Assembly (NCBI RefSeq): GCF_017792385.1
Contig: NZ_CP051230.1
Location: forward strand, 1,364,001-1,428,000
Length of the DNA stretch: 64,000 bases
Direction of reading: 5' to 3'
From: Hyphomonas sp.
GTDB lineage: Bacteria > Pseudomonadota > Alphaproteobacteria > Caulobacterales > Hyphomonadaceae
The translations under genes were made by a program, and so were the position numbers. The notes beneath the pieces were generated by a model that made no database searches, was not told the origin of the DNA, and saw only the letters and a list, made by a program, of their open reading frames with translations. Below, in pieces: positions 1 to 6,722 of the stretch; position 1 is the first letter of the stretch; the number at the start of each line of letters is the position of its first letter.

Positions 1-330
1 CACTTACTGGGCCTCAGCCTGTCGGTTGCGGCCGGAATCGCGTTTCTGGCCGTCGGCCTGGCCTTCTATTTCGTGCACGAATTCTGGACGTTCCGGCGGG
101 CATCGTCGGGAGTCTCAGGTCGGCGTCTGGTGGGAAATCTGGCCGTTCTGGTGACGTCCGGATTCGTCCGGGTTGCCGTCATTTTCGCGCTGGAAGCCTG
201 GCGGGAGCCCGAGAGCATCTGGGTGACTGTCTACTTCATCGCGGGGGTAGCCTGTTCCTTCACCACGAATTTCGTACTAAACCGGTTCTTCATCTTCCGC
301 GATCAGGGCGCCGCCGGCCCCGGTACCTGA
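1..330 (+). CDS. GtrA-like membrane protein, C-terminal part
   Basis: The reading frame is open from the first base of the window and stops at TGA 328-330, so only the last 109 residues are visible. They are strongly hydrophobic, with about three membrane-spanning stretches, and end in the motif FVLNRFFIFRD. The Asn-Arg-x-[FW]-x-F ending is typical of the GtrA/DPMS-C family, small inner-membrane proteins that flip or help transfer polyprenyl-linked sugars for surface polysaccharide. The start lies outside the window. The assignment rests on the C-terminal motif and hydropathy only. Confidence 0.6.
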   Translation, partial: HLLGLSLSVAAGIAFLAVGLAFYFVHEFWTFRRASSGVSGRRLVGNLAVLVTSGFVRVAVIFALEAWREPESIWVTVYFIAGVACSFTTNFVLNRFFIFRDQGAAGPGT

Positions 331-467
331 CAGGCCGGACCCATCCCTGTCCCGGCGTGGTGGAGGGGATGAGACACGTGTTGATCGACTGCGACGCGGA
401 CTTGTGTTTGACGCACTGCACAAACAGGATATGAGTCCTGACTTTTACCACGTTCCGGACGAGACAT

Positions 468-1346
468 ATGGCAGACCTGAAGACGATTGGCGTAATTGGC
501 GCGGGGCAGATGGGTAATGGCATTGCCCATGTGAGTGCGCTGGCCGGATATGATGTCGTGCTCAGTGACATTTCAGAGGATGCGCTGACCCATGGCATGC
601 AGGCCATCGAGCGCAACATGGCGCGTCAGGTCAGCCGGGGACTGGTCGATCAGGCGGCGATGGATGCGGCGATTGGCCGGATCAAGCCGACCACCGTCCT
701 GAAGGATCATGAAGCCGCCAATCTCGTGATCGAGGCAGCCACCGAGCGCCGCGAAATCAAGGAACAGATATTCCGGTCGATTTGCGAGATCGTTCCAGCG
801 GACACCTATCTCGCCACCAACACGTCCAGCATCTCGATCACCCGCCTGGCGTCTGTCACGGACCGCCCGGAACGGTTTATCGGCCTGCATTTCATGAATC
901 CCGTGCCGCTGATGAAGCTGGTCGAGGTGATCCGCGGTCTCGCGACCGATCAGGAAACCTATGAAATGGCCATGGGTTTTGCCGCCAAGCTCGACAAGAC
1001 CACGACCAATGCCGAGGATTATCCGGCCTTTATCGTGAACCGTATCCTGGTGCCGATGATCAATGAAGCGGTCTATGCCCTTTATGAAGGCGTCGGAACG
1101 GTCGAAAGCATCGACACGGCCATGCGCCTGGGTGCCAATCATCCGATGGGGCCGCTTACCCTGGCCGATTTCATCGGACTGGATACGTGTCTGTCGATCA
1201 TGCAAGTGCTGCATGACGGGCTGGCCGACACCAAGTACCGCCCCTGCCCGCTGCTGGTGAAATATGTCGAGGCCGGCTGGGTAGGCCGCAAGGTCGGCAA
1301 GGGCTTCTATGACTATTCCGGCGACGACCCGGTGCCGACGCGCTAG
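468..1346 (+). CDS. hbd: 3-hydroxybutyryl-CoA dehydrogenase
   Basis: A 292-residue cytoplasmic enzyme predicted to interconvert acetoacetyl-CoA and 3-hydroxybutyryl-CoA with NAD(P). The N-terminal Rossmann fold opens with GVIGAGQMGNGIA (residues about 8-20). The family catalytic His is in LHFMNPVPLMKLVE, and the C-terminal dimerisation domain carries FIVNRILVPMINEA followed by GxNHPMGPL. The length is close to the usual 280-295. The ATG at 468 is preceded by a weak purine-rich stretch. The gene stands alone between the GtrA-like gene and the first nepR, with no evident functional link to either. A bifunctional FadB is excluded because there is no hydratase domain. Confidence 0.88.
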   Translation: MADLKTIGVIGAGQMGNGIAHVSALAGYDVVLSDISEDALTHGMQAIERNMARQVSRGLVDQAAMDAAIGRIKPTTVLKDHEAANLVIEAATERREIKEQIFRSICEIVPADTYLATNTSSISITRLASVTDRPERFIGLHFMNPVPLMKLVEVIRGLATDQETYEMAMGFAAKLDKTTTNAEDYPAFIVNRILVPMINEAVYALYEGVGTVESIDTAMRLGANHPMGPLTLADFIGLDTCLSIMQVLHDGLADTKYRPCPLLVKYVEAGWVGRKVGKGFYDYSGDDPVPTR

Positions 1347-1379
1347 CAGGTCGGAACGACCCTAAAGCCGGAATCATGA

Positions 1380-1422
1380 ACCTGAAATATTACTCAAGTT
1401 TATTTAATATTCTATTTCAGGT
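1380..1422. repeat. AT-rich inverted repeat upstream of the first nepR-ecfG pair
   Basis: Two perfect 10-base arms, ACCTGAAATA (1380-1389) and TATTTCAGGT (1413-1422), flank a 23-base AT-rich spacer. They lie in the 187-base gap between hbd and nepR1. The repeat could be an operator for a dimeric regulator or a hairpin. It lacks a GC-rich stem and T-tract, so it is unlikely to be a simple terminator. No regulator can be named from the sequence. Confidence 0.45.
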
Positions 1423-1533
1423 AATTTCCGATTCGTTAACCCGCGACTGGTCTATTCAATAATATAGACGTCTCATTTCGTGGGTTGGGGACATTCATGG
1501 TTTGTTATCGCACTGTCGGGATAAGCAGGTCTC

Positions 1534-1716
1534 ATGGACCTGAAACCGTCGCACAGCAGACCTGCCGGCCAGCACGTGTCCGGACCCTCAGAAATGTCAC
1601 GGGCGCTGGGATCACGACTCCGGGAGGTCTATTCCGACGTATTGAACGAGCCGGTTCCACCCAGATTTCGCGAATTGCTGGACTCCATGAAGGGGTCCGA
1701 ACGGTCAAACTCGTGA
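1534..1716 (+). CDS. nepR: NepR-family anti-sigma factor (first copy)
   Basis: A 60-residue protein carrying the NepR core ALGSRLREVYSDV followed by NEPVPPRFRELL (about residues 25-50). This is the pair of short helices that clamps an EcfG sigma factor and is itself titrated by phosphorylated PhyR. It sits 16 bases upstream of an EcfG-like sigma gene on the same strand, the canonical nepR-ecfG order. An upstream in-frame extension would lengthen the non-conserved N-terminus; ATG 1534 gives a normal NepR size. No GGAAC-N16-CGTT promoter was found in front of it, unlike the second copy at 5.9 kb. Which sigma factor it restrains cannot be told from sequence. Confidence 0.8.
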   Translation: MDLKPSHSRPAGQHVSGPSEMSRALGSRLREVYSDVLNEPVPPRFRELLDSMKGSERSNS

Positions 1717-1732
1717 CTGGGGTTCTCGCCCG

Positions 1733-2338
1733 ATGACCGATGCGACCTCATTCCAGACCGGCGACTGGTCCTTTGTCGATGAGCTGGAAGCGCTGCTTCC
1801 GCAAATGCGCGCGTTTGCGCGCAGTCTTTGCCATGATCCGGTCCTTGCCGATGACATCGTTCAGTCGGCCTGTCTGAGCGCCTGGGGCGCGGCAGATTCA
1901 TTTGACCGCACGGCCAAGATGCGGCCCTGGATCCTGCGCATCGTGCGCAATGAGTATCTGCAGCATTGCCGCCGCGCCTGGCGGAATGTGGATGTCGAAT
2001 CCGGTTTCCTCGAGGAAATGCTGGTGGACCACAGTTCGGCCGAGATGATGAGCGAGGCATCCCATGCGGTGCAGGCGATCTATTCTCTACCGGTGAAACA
2101 GCGTGATGCGGTGATTCTCGTGCTGGCTGCGGGCCTGACTTATGAAGAGGCCGGACTTGTGTTGAATTGTTCGCCGGGAACGGTGAAGAGCCGGGTCAAT
2201 CGCGCTCGCAGCGTTCTGGTCGACGAATTGAACGGCATCACGCAAATGATCACGCTGGCGCAATCCGGCCAGATGGACGCAACGAATCTGAACGCCTTGA
2301 TCGTGCAGGCCGAAACCCTCATGGCGCGGGCGGCCTAG
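1733..2338 (+). CDS. ecfG: EcfG-type (ECF15) sigma factor, first copy
   Basis: A 201-residue ECF sigma factor of the general stress response class. Region 2 begins with LLPQMRAFARSLC and LADDIVQ (about residues 20-45) and contains the RPWILRIVRNEYL segment. Region 4 has LPVKQRDAVILV, LTYEEAG and the helix-turn-helix GTVKSRVNRAR (about residues 120-160). The usual length is 180-200. It lies just downstream of nepR1 and converges with the DUF883 operon. It is clearly paralogous to the sigma factor at 6126 but has diverged in regions 2.2-2.4 and has an extended C-terminal tail, so its promoter choice may differ. No PhyR or kinase gene is attached to this copy. Confidence 0.85.
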   Translation: MTDATSFQTGDWSFVDELEALLPQMRAFARSLCHDPVLADDIVQSACLSAWGAADSFDRTAKMRPWILRIVRNEYLQHCRRAWRNVDVESGFLEEMLVDHSSAEMMSEASHAVQAIYSLPVKQRDAVILVLAAGLTYEEAGLVLNCSPGTVKSRVNRARSVLVDELNGITQMITLAQSGQMDATNLNALIVQAETLMARAA

Positions 2339-2345
2339 GCGCAAA

Positions 2346-3002
2346 TCAGGCCATCAGCGCGAAAACACAGACAGAATAGAGCGCCATCAGCGCGCCGGTC
2401 TTGAGACCAGCCGAAATCAGGAATGGCCGGAGATCCGACCAGGACGTATCCCGCGCTATCGCCGCAACAGATGTTGCGATGTCATGTTCCAGACCTTCTC
2501 GGCTGTGCCCGGCAAGAGTCAGCAGGACAGTTGATGAGCGCGATTTCGGAACCGATTGCGCCTCCTGAAGAACCTGTTGGAACACATGCCCTGCAACCAC
2601 TTCCCCCAGCGCGCGCCGGGGACGCCAGCCGTACCGGGACAATTCCGCGATGCCGAGCCGGACATAGGGCCAGGACACCCAGAAATCGCGAAGCAGGAAT
2701 GCAGCGAGCACGGCCATGACGCCGTACAGGAAATAGGGTCGGCCCATTACGCCAAAATGTGCCAGCGTCCAGAGCGCGGCGAGAATGACCAGCTTGATGC
2801 CGGTTGCAATGGCGAAGGACCTGAAGCTTCTTTTCAGGAAATCATCCGCATGGCGTTTGATCTGCCTGCGCGTTTCAACGGCGGCAGCCTCGATCGCCTT
2901 GGTCTTGCGATCAGATACGCCGCGCTCAAGATAGCGACGGCCAAATGCCAGTCCGGCCCCGACGGCGGACGCGATGAGGAGAAACGATCTCATTCCACCC
3001 AT
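2346..3002 (-). CDS. membrane protein of unknown function, third gene of the DUF883 operon
   Basis: About 218 residues. The N-terminus from MGGMRSFLL has a hydrophobic segment, then a charged helix, then two or three further hydrophobic stretches (KLVILAALWTLAHFG; FLYGVMAVLAAFLL), and a C-terminal hydrophobic end. No known domain was recognised. It is the last gene of a three-gene minus-strand cluster behind a predicted EcfG promoter (3788-3812), so an envelope stress role is inferred. The start is uncertain: ATG 3002 avoids overlap with the preceding gene, but ATG 2993 or an upstream in-frame ATG at 3083 are possible. Confidence 0.55.
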   Translation of the reverse strand: MGGMRSFLLIASAVGAGLAFGRRYLERGVSDRKTKAIEAAAVETRRQIKRHADDFLKRSFRSFAIATGIKLVILAALWTLAHFGVMGRPYFLYGVMAVLAAFLLRDFWVSWPYVRLGIAELSRYGWRPRRALGEVVAGHVFQQVLQEAQSVPKSRSSTVLLTLAGHSREGLEHDIATSVAAIARDTSWSDLRPFLISAGLKTGALMALYSVCVFALMA

Positions 3003-3051
3003 ATAGGTAGGGAGGGGAGGTGATATGTTCCAGCCCTGTCCTGATCCTGGC

Positions 3052-3450
3052 CTAGAGCAATCCCAGAAGCAGGCGCTGTGCATGGCGCGTTGCTGTCCTT
3101 GGATCACGGACCAGCGTGTATCCCAGCAGCATCGCCCCTGCGGATACGGACACCGGGTATTTCTGGACCAGAGATTTCAGCGTATCGAAGGGCAGGTCTG
3201 CCAGCGCGCTGGCGGTCGTTTCCTCCAGATCATCAATTTCCTCAGATGATTTCCGGTATGGCAGCAGAAAAATGTAGAGCATGGTCGCCGCTATCGCGAT
3301 CAGGATGGCGGCGACTGCGAAGCACGCAGCCGTCAGCCCAATCACCGACGCCAGCGCCAATACGCCGGCTACGGACAAAGCAAACATGCCGCCGAAACCA
3401 CTGATGATTCCGGCGACAGCTGCGAACAGCCGAAGCTTGGTCGAATCCAT
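3052..3450 (-). CDS. holin-like/YqjE-like small membrane protein
   Basis: A 132-residue protein with two adjacent transmembrane helices (about residues 8-32 and 38-65), then a short acidic linker and a C-terminal part with another hydrophobic stretch (VSVSAGAMLLGYTLV). This two-helix hairpin next to a DUF883 protein matches the yqjD-yqjE arrangement of other proteobacteria, where the second protein belongs to the phage holin/DUF1469-like group. The assignment comes from layout and hydropathy, not a diagnostic motif. The start codon lies 3 bases after the stop of the DUF883 gene, so the two are probably translated from one mRNA. Confidence 0.6.
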   Translation of the reverse strand: MDSTKLRLFAAVAGIISGFGGMFALSVAGVLALASVIGLTAACFAVAAILIAIAATMLYIFLLPYRKSSEEIDDLEETTASALADLPFDTLKSLVQKYPVSVSAGAMLLGYTLVRDPRTATRHAQRLLLGLL

Positions 3451-3453
3451 GAA

Positions 3454-3753
3454 TTACTTGCCCCGCATCATGGCGAGGATCAGGCCCGCTCCGAATGCAA
3501 TGCCGACGGCTGCGAAGGGGTTCTTGCGAATCTCCGCCTCGACCTCGGACTTGGTTTCCTTGAACTGACCGCTGGCTTTGTCGGCAATTTCCTTGCCTTT
3601 CTCGACGCCGGCCTGTGCCTTCACCTTGGCGAGGCCGCGAACGTCTTCCATCACATTCTTGAGGTCGCTGCGGAGCATGGCAATATCGTCCTTCAGCGCA
3701 GCATAATCGTTTTCGGTTTCGGCTTTGAGTGTACTGGGTGTCTTGGTGTTCAC
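3454..3753 (-). CDS. DUF883 (ElaB/YqjD-type) membrane-anchored stress protein
   Basis: A 99-residue protein: a long charged amphipathic helix (about residues 12-70, with VKAQAGVEKGKEIADKAS), then the family signature RKNPFAAVGIAFGAGLILA and a basic end MMRGK. DUF883 proteins anchor in the inner membrane by this C-terminal helix, and E. coli YqjD binds ribosomes in stationary phase. GTG 3753 was chosen because AGGAG sits 7 bases upstream; the open frame continues upstream but lacks family character. An exact GGAAC-N16-CGTT promoter (3788-3812, minus strand) lies about 35 bases upstream, so EcfG control is predicted. It leads the three-gene operon running down to 2346. Confidence 0.82.
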   Translation of the reverse strand: MNTKTPSTLKAETENDYAALKDDIAMLRSDLKNVMEDVRGLAKVKAQAGVEKGKEIADKASGQFKETKSEVEAEIRKNPFAAVGIAFGAGLILAMMRGK

Positions 3754-3787
3754 GTCAGGTCTCCTGATGTTACGCGTGCAGCAGTAC

Positions 3788-3812
3788 AACGGGCATGACC
3801 GGCTTTGGTTCC
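3788..3812 (-). promoter_or_regulatory. EcfG-type promoter for the DUF883 operon
   Basis: On the minus strand GGAAC (3812-3808), 16 bases, then CGTT (3791-3788) matches the alphaproteobacterial EcfG promoter consensus exactly. The predicted leader to the GTG at 3753 is about 28 bases. The -35 lies in one arm of an inverted repeat (TTGGTTCCGCC at 3805-3815 / GGCGGAACCAA at 3844-3854) whose other arm holds the -35 of the divergent Crp-family gene. Confidence 0.8.
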
Positions 3813-3846
3813 GCCGGGTCCTTGCGGGCCTGGGCGCGACGTTGGC

Positions 3847-3871
3847 GGAACCAAGCTGCTCCGTGCACGTT
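3847..3871 (+). promoter_or_regulatory. EcfG-type promoter for the Crp-family gene
   Basis: GGAAC (3847-3851), 16 bases, then CGTT (3868-3871): an exact match to the EcfG consensus. Transcription would begin about 3877-3879, while the best start codon is ATG 3880, so the mRNA would be leaderless or nearly so. If the true start is downstream instead, the conserved N-terminus would be shortened. Confidence 0.78.
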
Positions 3872-3879
3872 ATCAAGCC

Positions 3880-4692
3880 ATGAATGTTCTGCGAAACCGC
3901 CTGTCCCAATATGCGACCCTGTCTGATGATACGTGGCAGAAGGCCGGCGGCCTGAAACTGCAGTCCCGGGCCTATCAGTCCGGCGACGACCTCATCCGGG
4001 TGGGCGAACCAACCCGGAAACTGTTCTTTATCGAGGATGGCTGGGCCATTCGGTATCGCATGCTGGATGATGGGCGGCGGCAGATCGTCAACTTCATGCT
4101 GCCGGGTGACATCTTCGATCTGCAGGTCATTGCTGGCGTGAATGCAGACCATACGGTGACGGCCATCACGCGGACGACGGTTTCGACAGTGGATGCGGAT
4201 CAGTTCCTGCGTGCACTCCGCTCAGACGCCGATTTCGCAGCGGCCTTCTGGTGGTCGGCTGTTCAGGAGGAGTCGATCCTGCGGGAACAGATTGTTCGCG
4301 TCGGGCGCCGCTCTGCGAAGGAGCGGATCGCCCACCTGCTGCTGGAGCTGAATCGCCGGCTGCGTGCGGCAGTGCCTGGCGCCGAAGACCATTTGCCGAT
4401 GCCCCTGACCCGGACGGATCTGGCCGACGCGCTGGGTCTTACGCCGGTGCATGTCTCGCGCACAATGTCGGCGCTGCGCCGCGCCGGGCTAATTGACGAG
4501 TCGCGCGGGCAGATCACGATCATCGATCGGGACAGACTGTCCGACTTGTCCCAGTTCGATACGGACTATCTTCATATACGGCGGCTCGATCTCGGAGTCG
4601 CCCCGGCGCGAAACGGCCACATGAATGGTGTGCCCGGGCCGGACAGCCGGCGCGCCGAACAGGCTGCGCCCCTGCCTCGACCGGCAGACTGA
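3880..4692 (+). CDS. Crp/Fnr-family transcription regulator
   Basis: 270 residues. The N-terminal cyclic-nucleotide-binding-like beta-roll has GDDLIRVGEPTRKLFFIEDGW and VNFMLPGDIFDL (about residues 30-90). A long dimerisation helix follows, then a winged helix-turn-helix with TRTDLADALGLTPVHVSRTMSALRR (about residues 170-195). There is no N-terminal cysteine cluster, so it is not an oxygen-sensing Fnr; similarity is to the FixK/Crp side of the family, ligand unknown. An upstream in-frame ATG at 3805 would add a non-conserved leader that overlaps the promoter. It is divergent from the DUF883 operon and behind an exact EcfG promoter, so probably a second-tier regulator of the stress response. 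Confidence 0.85.
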   Translation: MNVLRNRLSQYATLSDDTWQKAGGLKLQSRAYQSGDDLIRVGEPTRKLFFIEDGWAIRYRMLDDGRRQIVNFMLPGDIFDLQVIAGVNADHTVTAITRTTVSTVDADQFLRALRSDADFAAAFWWSAVQEESILREQIVRVGRRSAKERIAHLLLELNRRLRAAVPGAEDHLPMPLTRTDLADALGLTPVHVSRTMSALRRAGLIDESRGQITIIDRDRLSDLSQFDTDYLHIRRLDLGVAPARNGHMNGVPGPDSRRAEQAAPLPRPAD

Positions 4693-4726
4693 GATTTCAA
4701 TGAATACAATTCAACAGGAGTAAATC

Positions 4727-4879
4727 ATGCAAAATTCCACGTCTCACCCACAGGATGTTTCCCCAACTGAAGTCCGTCAGGGCCGCCGTCGGACCGGGCT
4801 GCTGACCGTAATGGGGGCAGGCATTGCCCTCGCGCTTGGCGGCATGTTGGCGGTGTATCTGATCACTGGCCTGTTCTGA
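4727..4879 (+). CDS. small single-span membrane protein (50 aa)
   Basis: ATG 4727 is preceded by a good ribosome binding site (CAACAGGAG, about 6 bases upstream). The 50-residue product has a polar N-terminus with a basic patch (RQGRRR, residues 18-22) and one hydrophobic helix to the end (LLTVMGAGIALALGG then VYLITGLF). It lies 34 bases after the Crp-family gene and is followed by a strong hairpin terminator, so it is probably the last gene of that EcfG-driven transcript. Function unknown. Such tail-anchored mini-proteins are often missed by gene callers. Confidence 0.65.
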   Translation: MQNSTSHPQDVSPTEVRQGRRRTGLLTVMGAGIALALGGMLAVYLITGLF

Positions 4880-4905
4880 TCGGTGCAGGCATTGTCCAAA
4901 CGGCA

Positions 4906-4939
4906 AAACGCCCGGCCTTCCGGCCGGGCGTTTCGTTTT
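4906..4939. terminator. bidirectional hairpin terminator
   Basis: A perfect 12-base stem AAACGCCCGGCC / GGCCGGGCGTTT with loop TTCC (4906-4933), followed by CGTTTTG, and flanked by A-rich sequence on the other side. It separates the plus-strand Crp/small-protein unit from the convergent phyR gene and could stop both. Confidence 0.85.
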
Positions 4940-4965
4940 GTGTCTTGCGATCAGGCAGCGTCCTG

Positions 4966-5760
4966 TCAGGCGGCCGCCGTGGCTGTGTTGGCCGGATGGA
5001 AGAATAGGGCCTGGCCGATGGCGGCCTTGACGGTGTTCTCCTGGAACGGCTTCGGGATCAGATAGGTCGGCTCGGGCCGTTCCCCCGTCAGCAGACGCTC
5101 CGGGAAGGCCGTGATGAAAATGATCGGCACATCATGATCGGCCAGGATGTCATGGGCGGCATCGATGCCGGAAGACCCATCAGCCAGCTGGATGTCGCAC
5201 AGGACCAGCCCGGGCGGGTTGGCGCCGAAGAGGGAAAGCGCCTCGCGATGGGTGGTGGCGATGCCGGTGACCGTATGGCCCAGATCCTCGACCAGGCTTT
5301 CCAGGTCGGCGGCGATTATCGGCTCGTCCTCGATGATGAGCACCTTGGTGGCGAGTTCGCCCTCGATTTCCTTCTGGGCGTCCTGTTCCAATGCACGCTG
5401 CTCTTCTTCGGAAATGCCGAGAATGTAGGCGGCCTCGGTGGCGGTAAAGCCTTCAAGGGCGGTCAGCAGGAAGGCCTGGCGCTGGATCGGCGCGAGCGCC
5501 TGCAGGCGCTTGTCAGCCGGATCATTGGCGGCCTGGTCCCGGCCTTCAAGCTGGGCGCCGGTCGTGCCCCAGATCACATGAAAGAAGCGATACAGGGACA
5601 GACGGGAATCTTCTTTATCTTCAACGACTTCGGGGTTTTCGACCAGTGCCTGGAGCGAGGCCCGGATATAGGCGTCACCGCTTTCCTGGCTGCCGGTCAG
5701 CGCACGCGCATACCGTCGCAGAAACGGCAAGTGGGGCGCAAAGGATTTTACCAAACTCAT
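4966..5760 (-). CDS. phyR: PhyR general stress response regulator
   Basis: 264 residues with the diagnostic PhyR layout. An N-terminal EcfG-like sigma mimic (about 1-135, with SFAPHLPFLRRYARAL and LAPIQRQAFLLTALEGF) is followed by a receiver domain with IIEDEP (about 142-147), phospho-acceptor Asp189 in LVLCDIQ, Thr217 and Lys237 in PKPF. When phosphorylated, the sigma-like domain binds NepR and frees EcfG. It is divergent from nepR2-ecfG2-kinase, the standard arrangement of the locus. The start at 5760 gives the conserved N-terminus MSLVKSF. GGAAC occurs upstream on its own strand (5815-5811), but no matching -10 is spaced correctly, so autoregulation by EcfG is uncertain. Confidence 0.95.
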   Translation of the reverse strand: MSLVKSFAPHLPFLRRYARALTGSQESGDAYIRASLQALVENPEVVEDKEDSRLSLYRFFHVIWGTTGAQLEGRDQAANDPADKRLQALAPIQRQAFLLTALEGFTATEAAYILGISEEEQRALEQDAQKEIEGELATKVLIIEDEPIIAADLESLVEDLGHTVTGIATTHREALSLFGANPPGLVLCDIQLADGSSGIDAAHDILADHDVPIIFITAFPERLLTGERPEPTYLIPKPFQENTVKAAIGQALFFHPANTATAAA

Positions 5761-5809
5761 GGGGAACCTCTCTTCTGGAGCCGCATTAATAATTCATGAA
5801 AACGGTGTT

Positions 5810-5849
5810 GGTTCCAAGATAGTGCAAAAAACAGCGCCGTCTTGGAACC
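5810..5849. repeat. inverted repeat between phyR and nepR2 carrying opposed GGAACC elements
   Basis: A perfect 10-base inverted repeat, GGTTCCAAGA (5810-5819) and TCTTGGAACC (5840-5849), 20 bases apart. Each arm contains GGAACC, the EcfG -35 core, facing one of the two divergent transcripts. The same design occurs at 3805-3854. Only the rightward element has an acceptable -10. Confidence 0.6.
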
Positions 5850-5868
5850 TTTATCGCGTCCGGTTGTT
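5844..5868 (+). promoter_or_regulatory. EcfG-type promoter for nepR2-ecfG2-kinase
   Basis: GGAAC (5844-5848), 16 bases, TGTT (5865-5868): one mismatch to the CGTT -10. It sits about 55 bases upstream of the nepR2 start, consistent with the positive autoregulation known for ecfG loci in other Alphaproteobacteria. Confidence 0.65.
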
Positions 5869-5926
5869 TCATTGTCAGACTTATATAGTAGGTAGTTATA
5901 TCGTGAATCAGGACAGACTAGACGGA

Positions 5927-6115
5927 ATGGACAGGAACGGACGCTCGAACTCCGTCAAACCCGACCTCGGAAGCAAGAGGCGGACGCAGCGCATTGGGGA
6001 ACAATTGCGCCGCGTATATGACGAAGTCGCCCAAGAGGATGTGCCCGACGAATTCTTGCGGCTTCTCGAGGAAGCCGACAAGGCGCGGCCATCTTCCACC
6101 TCAGAAAAATCCTGA
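5927..6115 (+). CDS. nepR: NepR anti-sigma factor (second copy, core locus)
   Basis: A 62-residue protein with the NepR signature IGEQLRRVYDEVAQEDVPDEF followed by LRLLEEADKA (about residues 24-55). It holds EcfG inactive until phospho-PhyR displaces it. ATG 5927 gives the usual size; an in-frame GTG at 5903 would add eight residues. Its stop overlaps the ribosome binding site GAGGAGGGG of ecfG2, whose ATG is at 6126, so translation of the two is closely linked. It lies divergent from phyR. It shares the core motif with the copy at 1534 but differs in both tails. Confidence 0.9.
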   Translation: MDRNGRSNSVKPDLGSKRRTQRIGEQLRRVYDEVAQEDVPDEFLRLLEEADKARPSSTSEKS

Positions 6116-6125
6116 GGAGGGGTCC

Positions 6126-6722
6126 ATGACAGACAATACGGAAAAGCTGAGCGACGCCGAGTTCAAACGCGAACTGGCCGACCTGATCCCGCACCTGCGC
6201 GCCTTTGCCCGCAGTTTGTGCGGTGACGCGACTCTTGCCGACGATCTGGCGCAGGATGCCATGCTGAAAGCGTGGAATGCCCGCGAATCCTTCCAGGCCG
6301 GTACAAACATGAAGGCCTGGGCCTTCACCATCCTCAGAAATGTCTTCTATTCCGAAAAGCGCCGGTCCTGGCGTCGCACGCCGCTGGATCCGGAAGTGGC
6401 CGAAGCCACGCTCGTGTCCAACAGCAATCCGTCCGATTCCCTCGACCTGCTCGCCATGCGCAATGCGCTGGCCATGTTGCCGGTCGATCAGCGGGAAGCG
6501 CTGATACTCGTGGGAGCAGGCGGCCTGCCCTATGAGGAGGCAGCCGACATTTGCGGCGTCGCCGTGGGCACGATCAAGAGCCGTGTGTCACGCGCCCGCA
6601 AGGCCGTGATGGAGATTCTCGAATCGAACGGCGCAGGCTACAGCGACGATTCCGGCATCAAGGCAGAGGACGCGTTCAACGATATCATGCGGCAAGCGGA
6701 TGATATTGCCGGTGTCGGATAA
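6126..6722 (+). CDS. ecfG: EcfG general stress response sigma factor (second copy, core locus)
   Basis: 198 residues. Region 2 begins LIPHLRAFARSLCGDATLADD (about residues 18-38) and continues with MKAWAFTILRNVFYSEKRRSWRR. Region 4 has LPVDQREALILVGAGGLPYEEAA and the helix-turn-helix GTIKSRVSRARKAV (about 120-160). Spacing and sequence match the ECF15/EcfG family closely. ATG 6126 follows a near-perfect Shine-Dalgarno. It is predicted to recognise the GGAAC-N16-CGTT sites found across 3.8-9.8 kb. The 3' end overlaps the kinase gene by 23 bases. Confidence 0.93.
   Translation: MTDNTEKLSDAEFKRELADLIPHLRAFARSLCGDATLADDLAQDAMLKAWNARESFQAGTNMKAWAFTILRNVFYSEKRRSWRRTPLDPEVAEATLVSNSNPSDSLDLLAMRNALAMLPVDQREALILVGAGGLPYEEAADICGVAVGTIKSRVSRARKAVMEILESNGAGYSDDSGIKAEDAFNDIMRQADDIAGVG

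Noticed and set aside
1353..1377. EcfG promoter for the first nepR
   Set aside because: GGAAC at 1353-1357 is followed at 16 bases by TCAT, two or more mismatches, and lies far from the start codon.
2346..3753. Prophage remnant suggested by the holin-like gene
   Set aside because: The neighbours are DUF883 and a membrane protein behind an EcfG promoter; no other phage gene is present, so a YqjE-type envelope protein is more likely.
5791..5815. EcfG promoter for phyR on the minus strand
   Set aside because: GGAAC is present at 5815-5811, but the bases at the proper spacing are AATT or ATTA, not CGTT-like.
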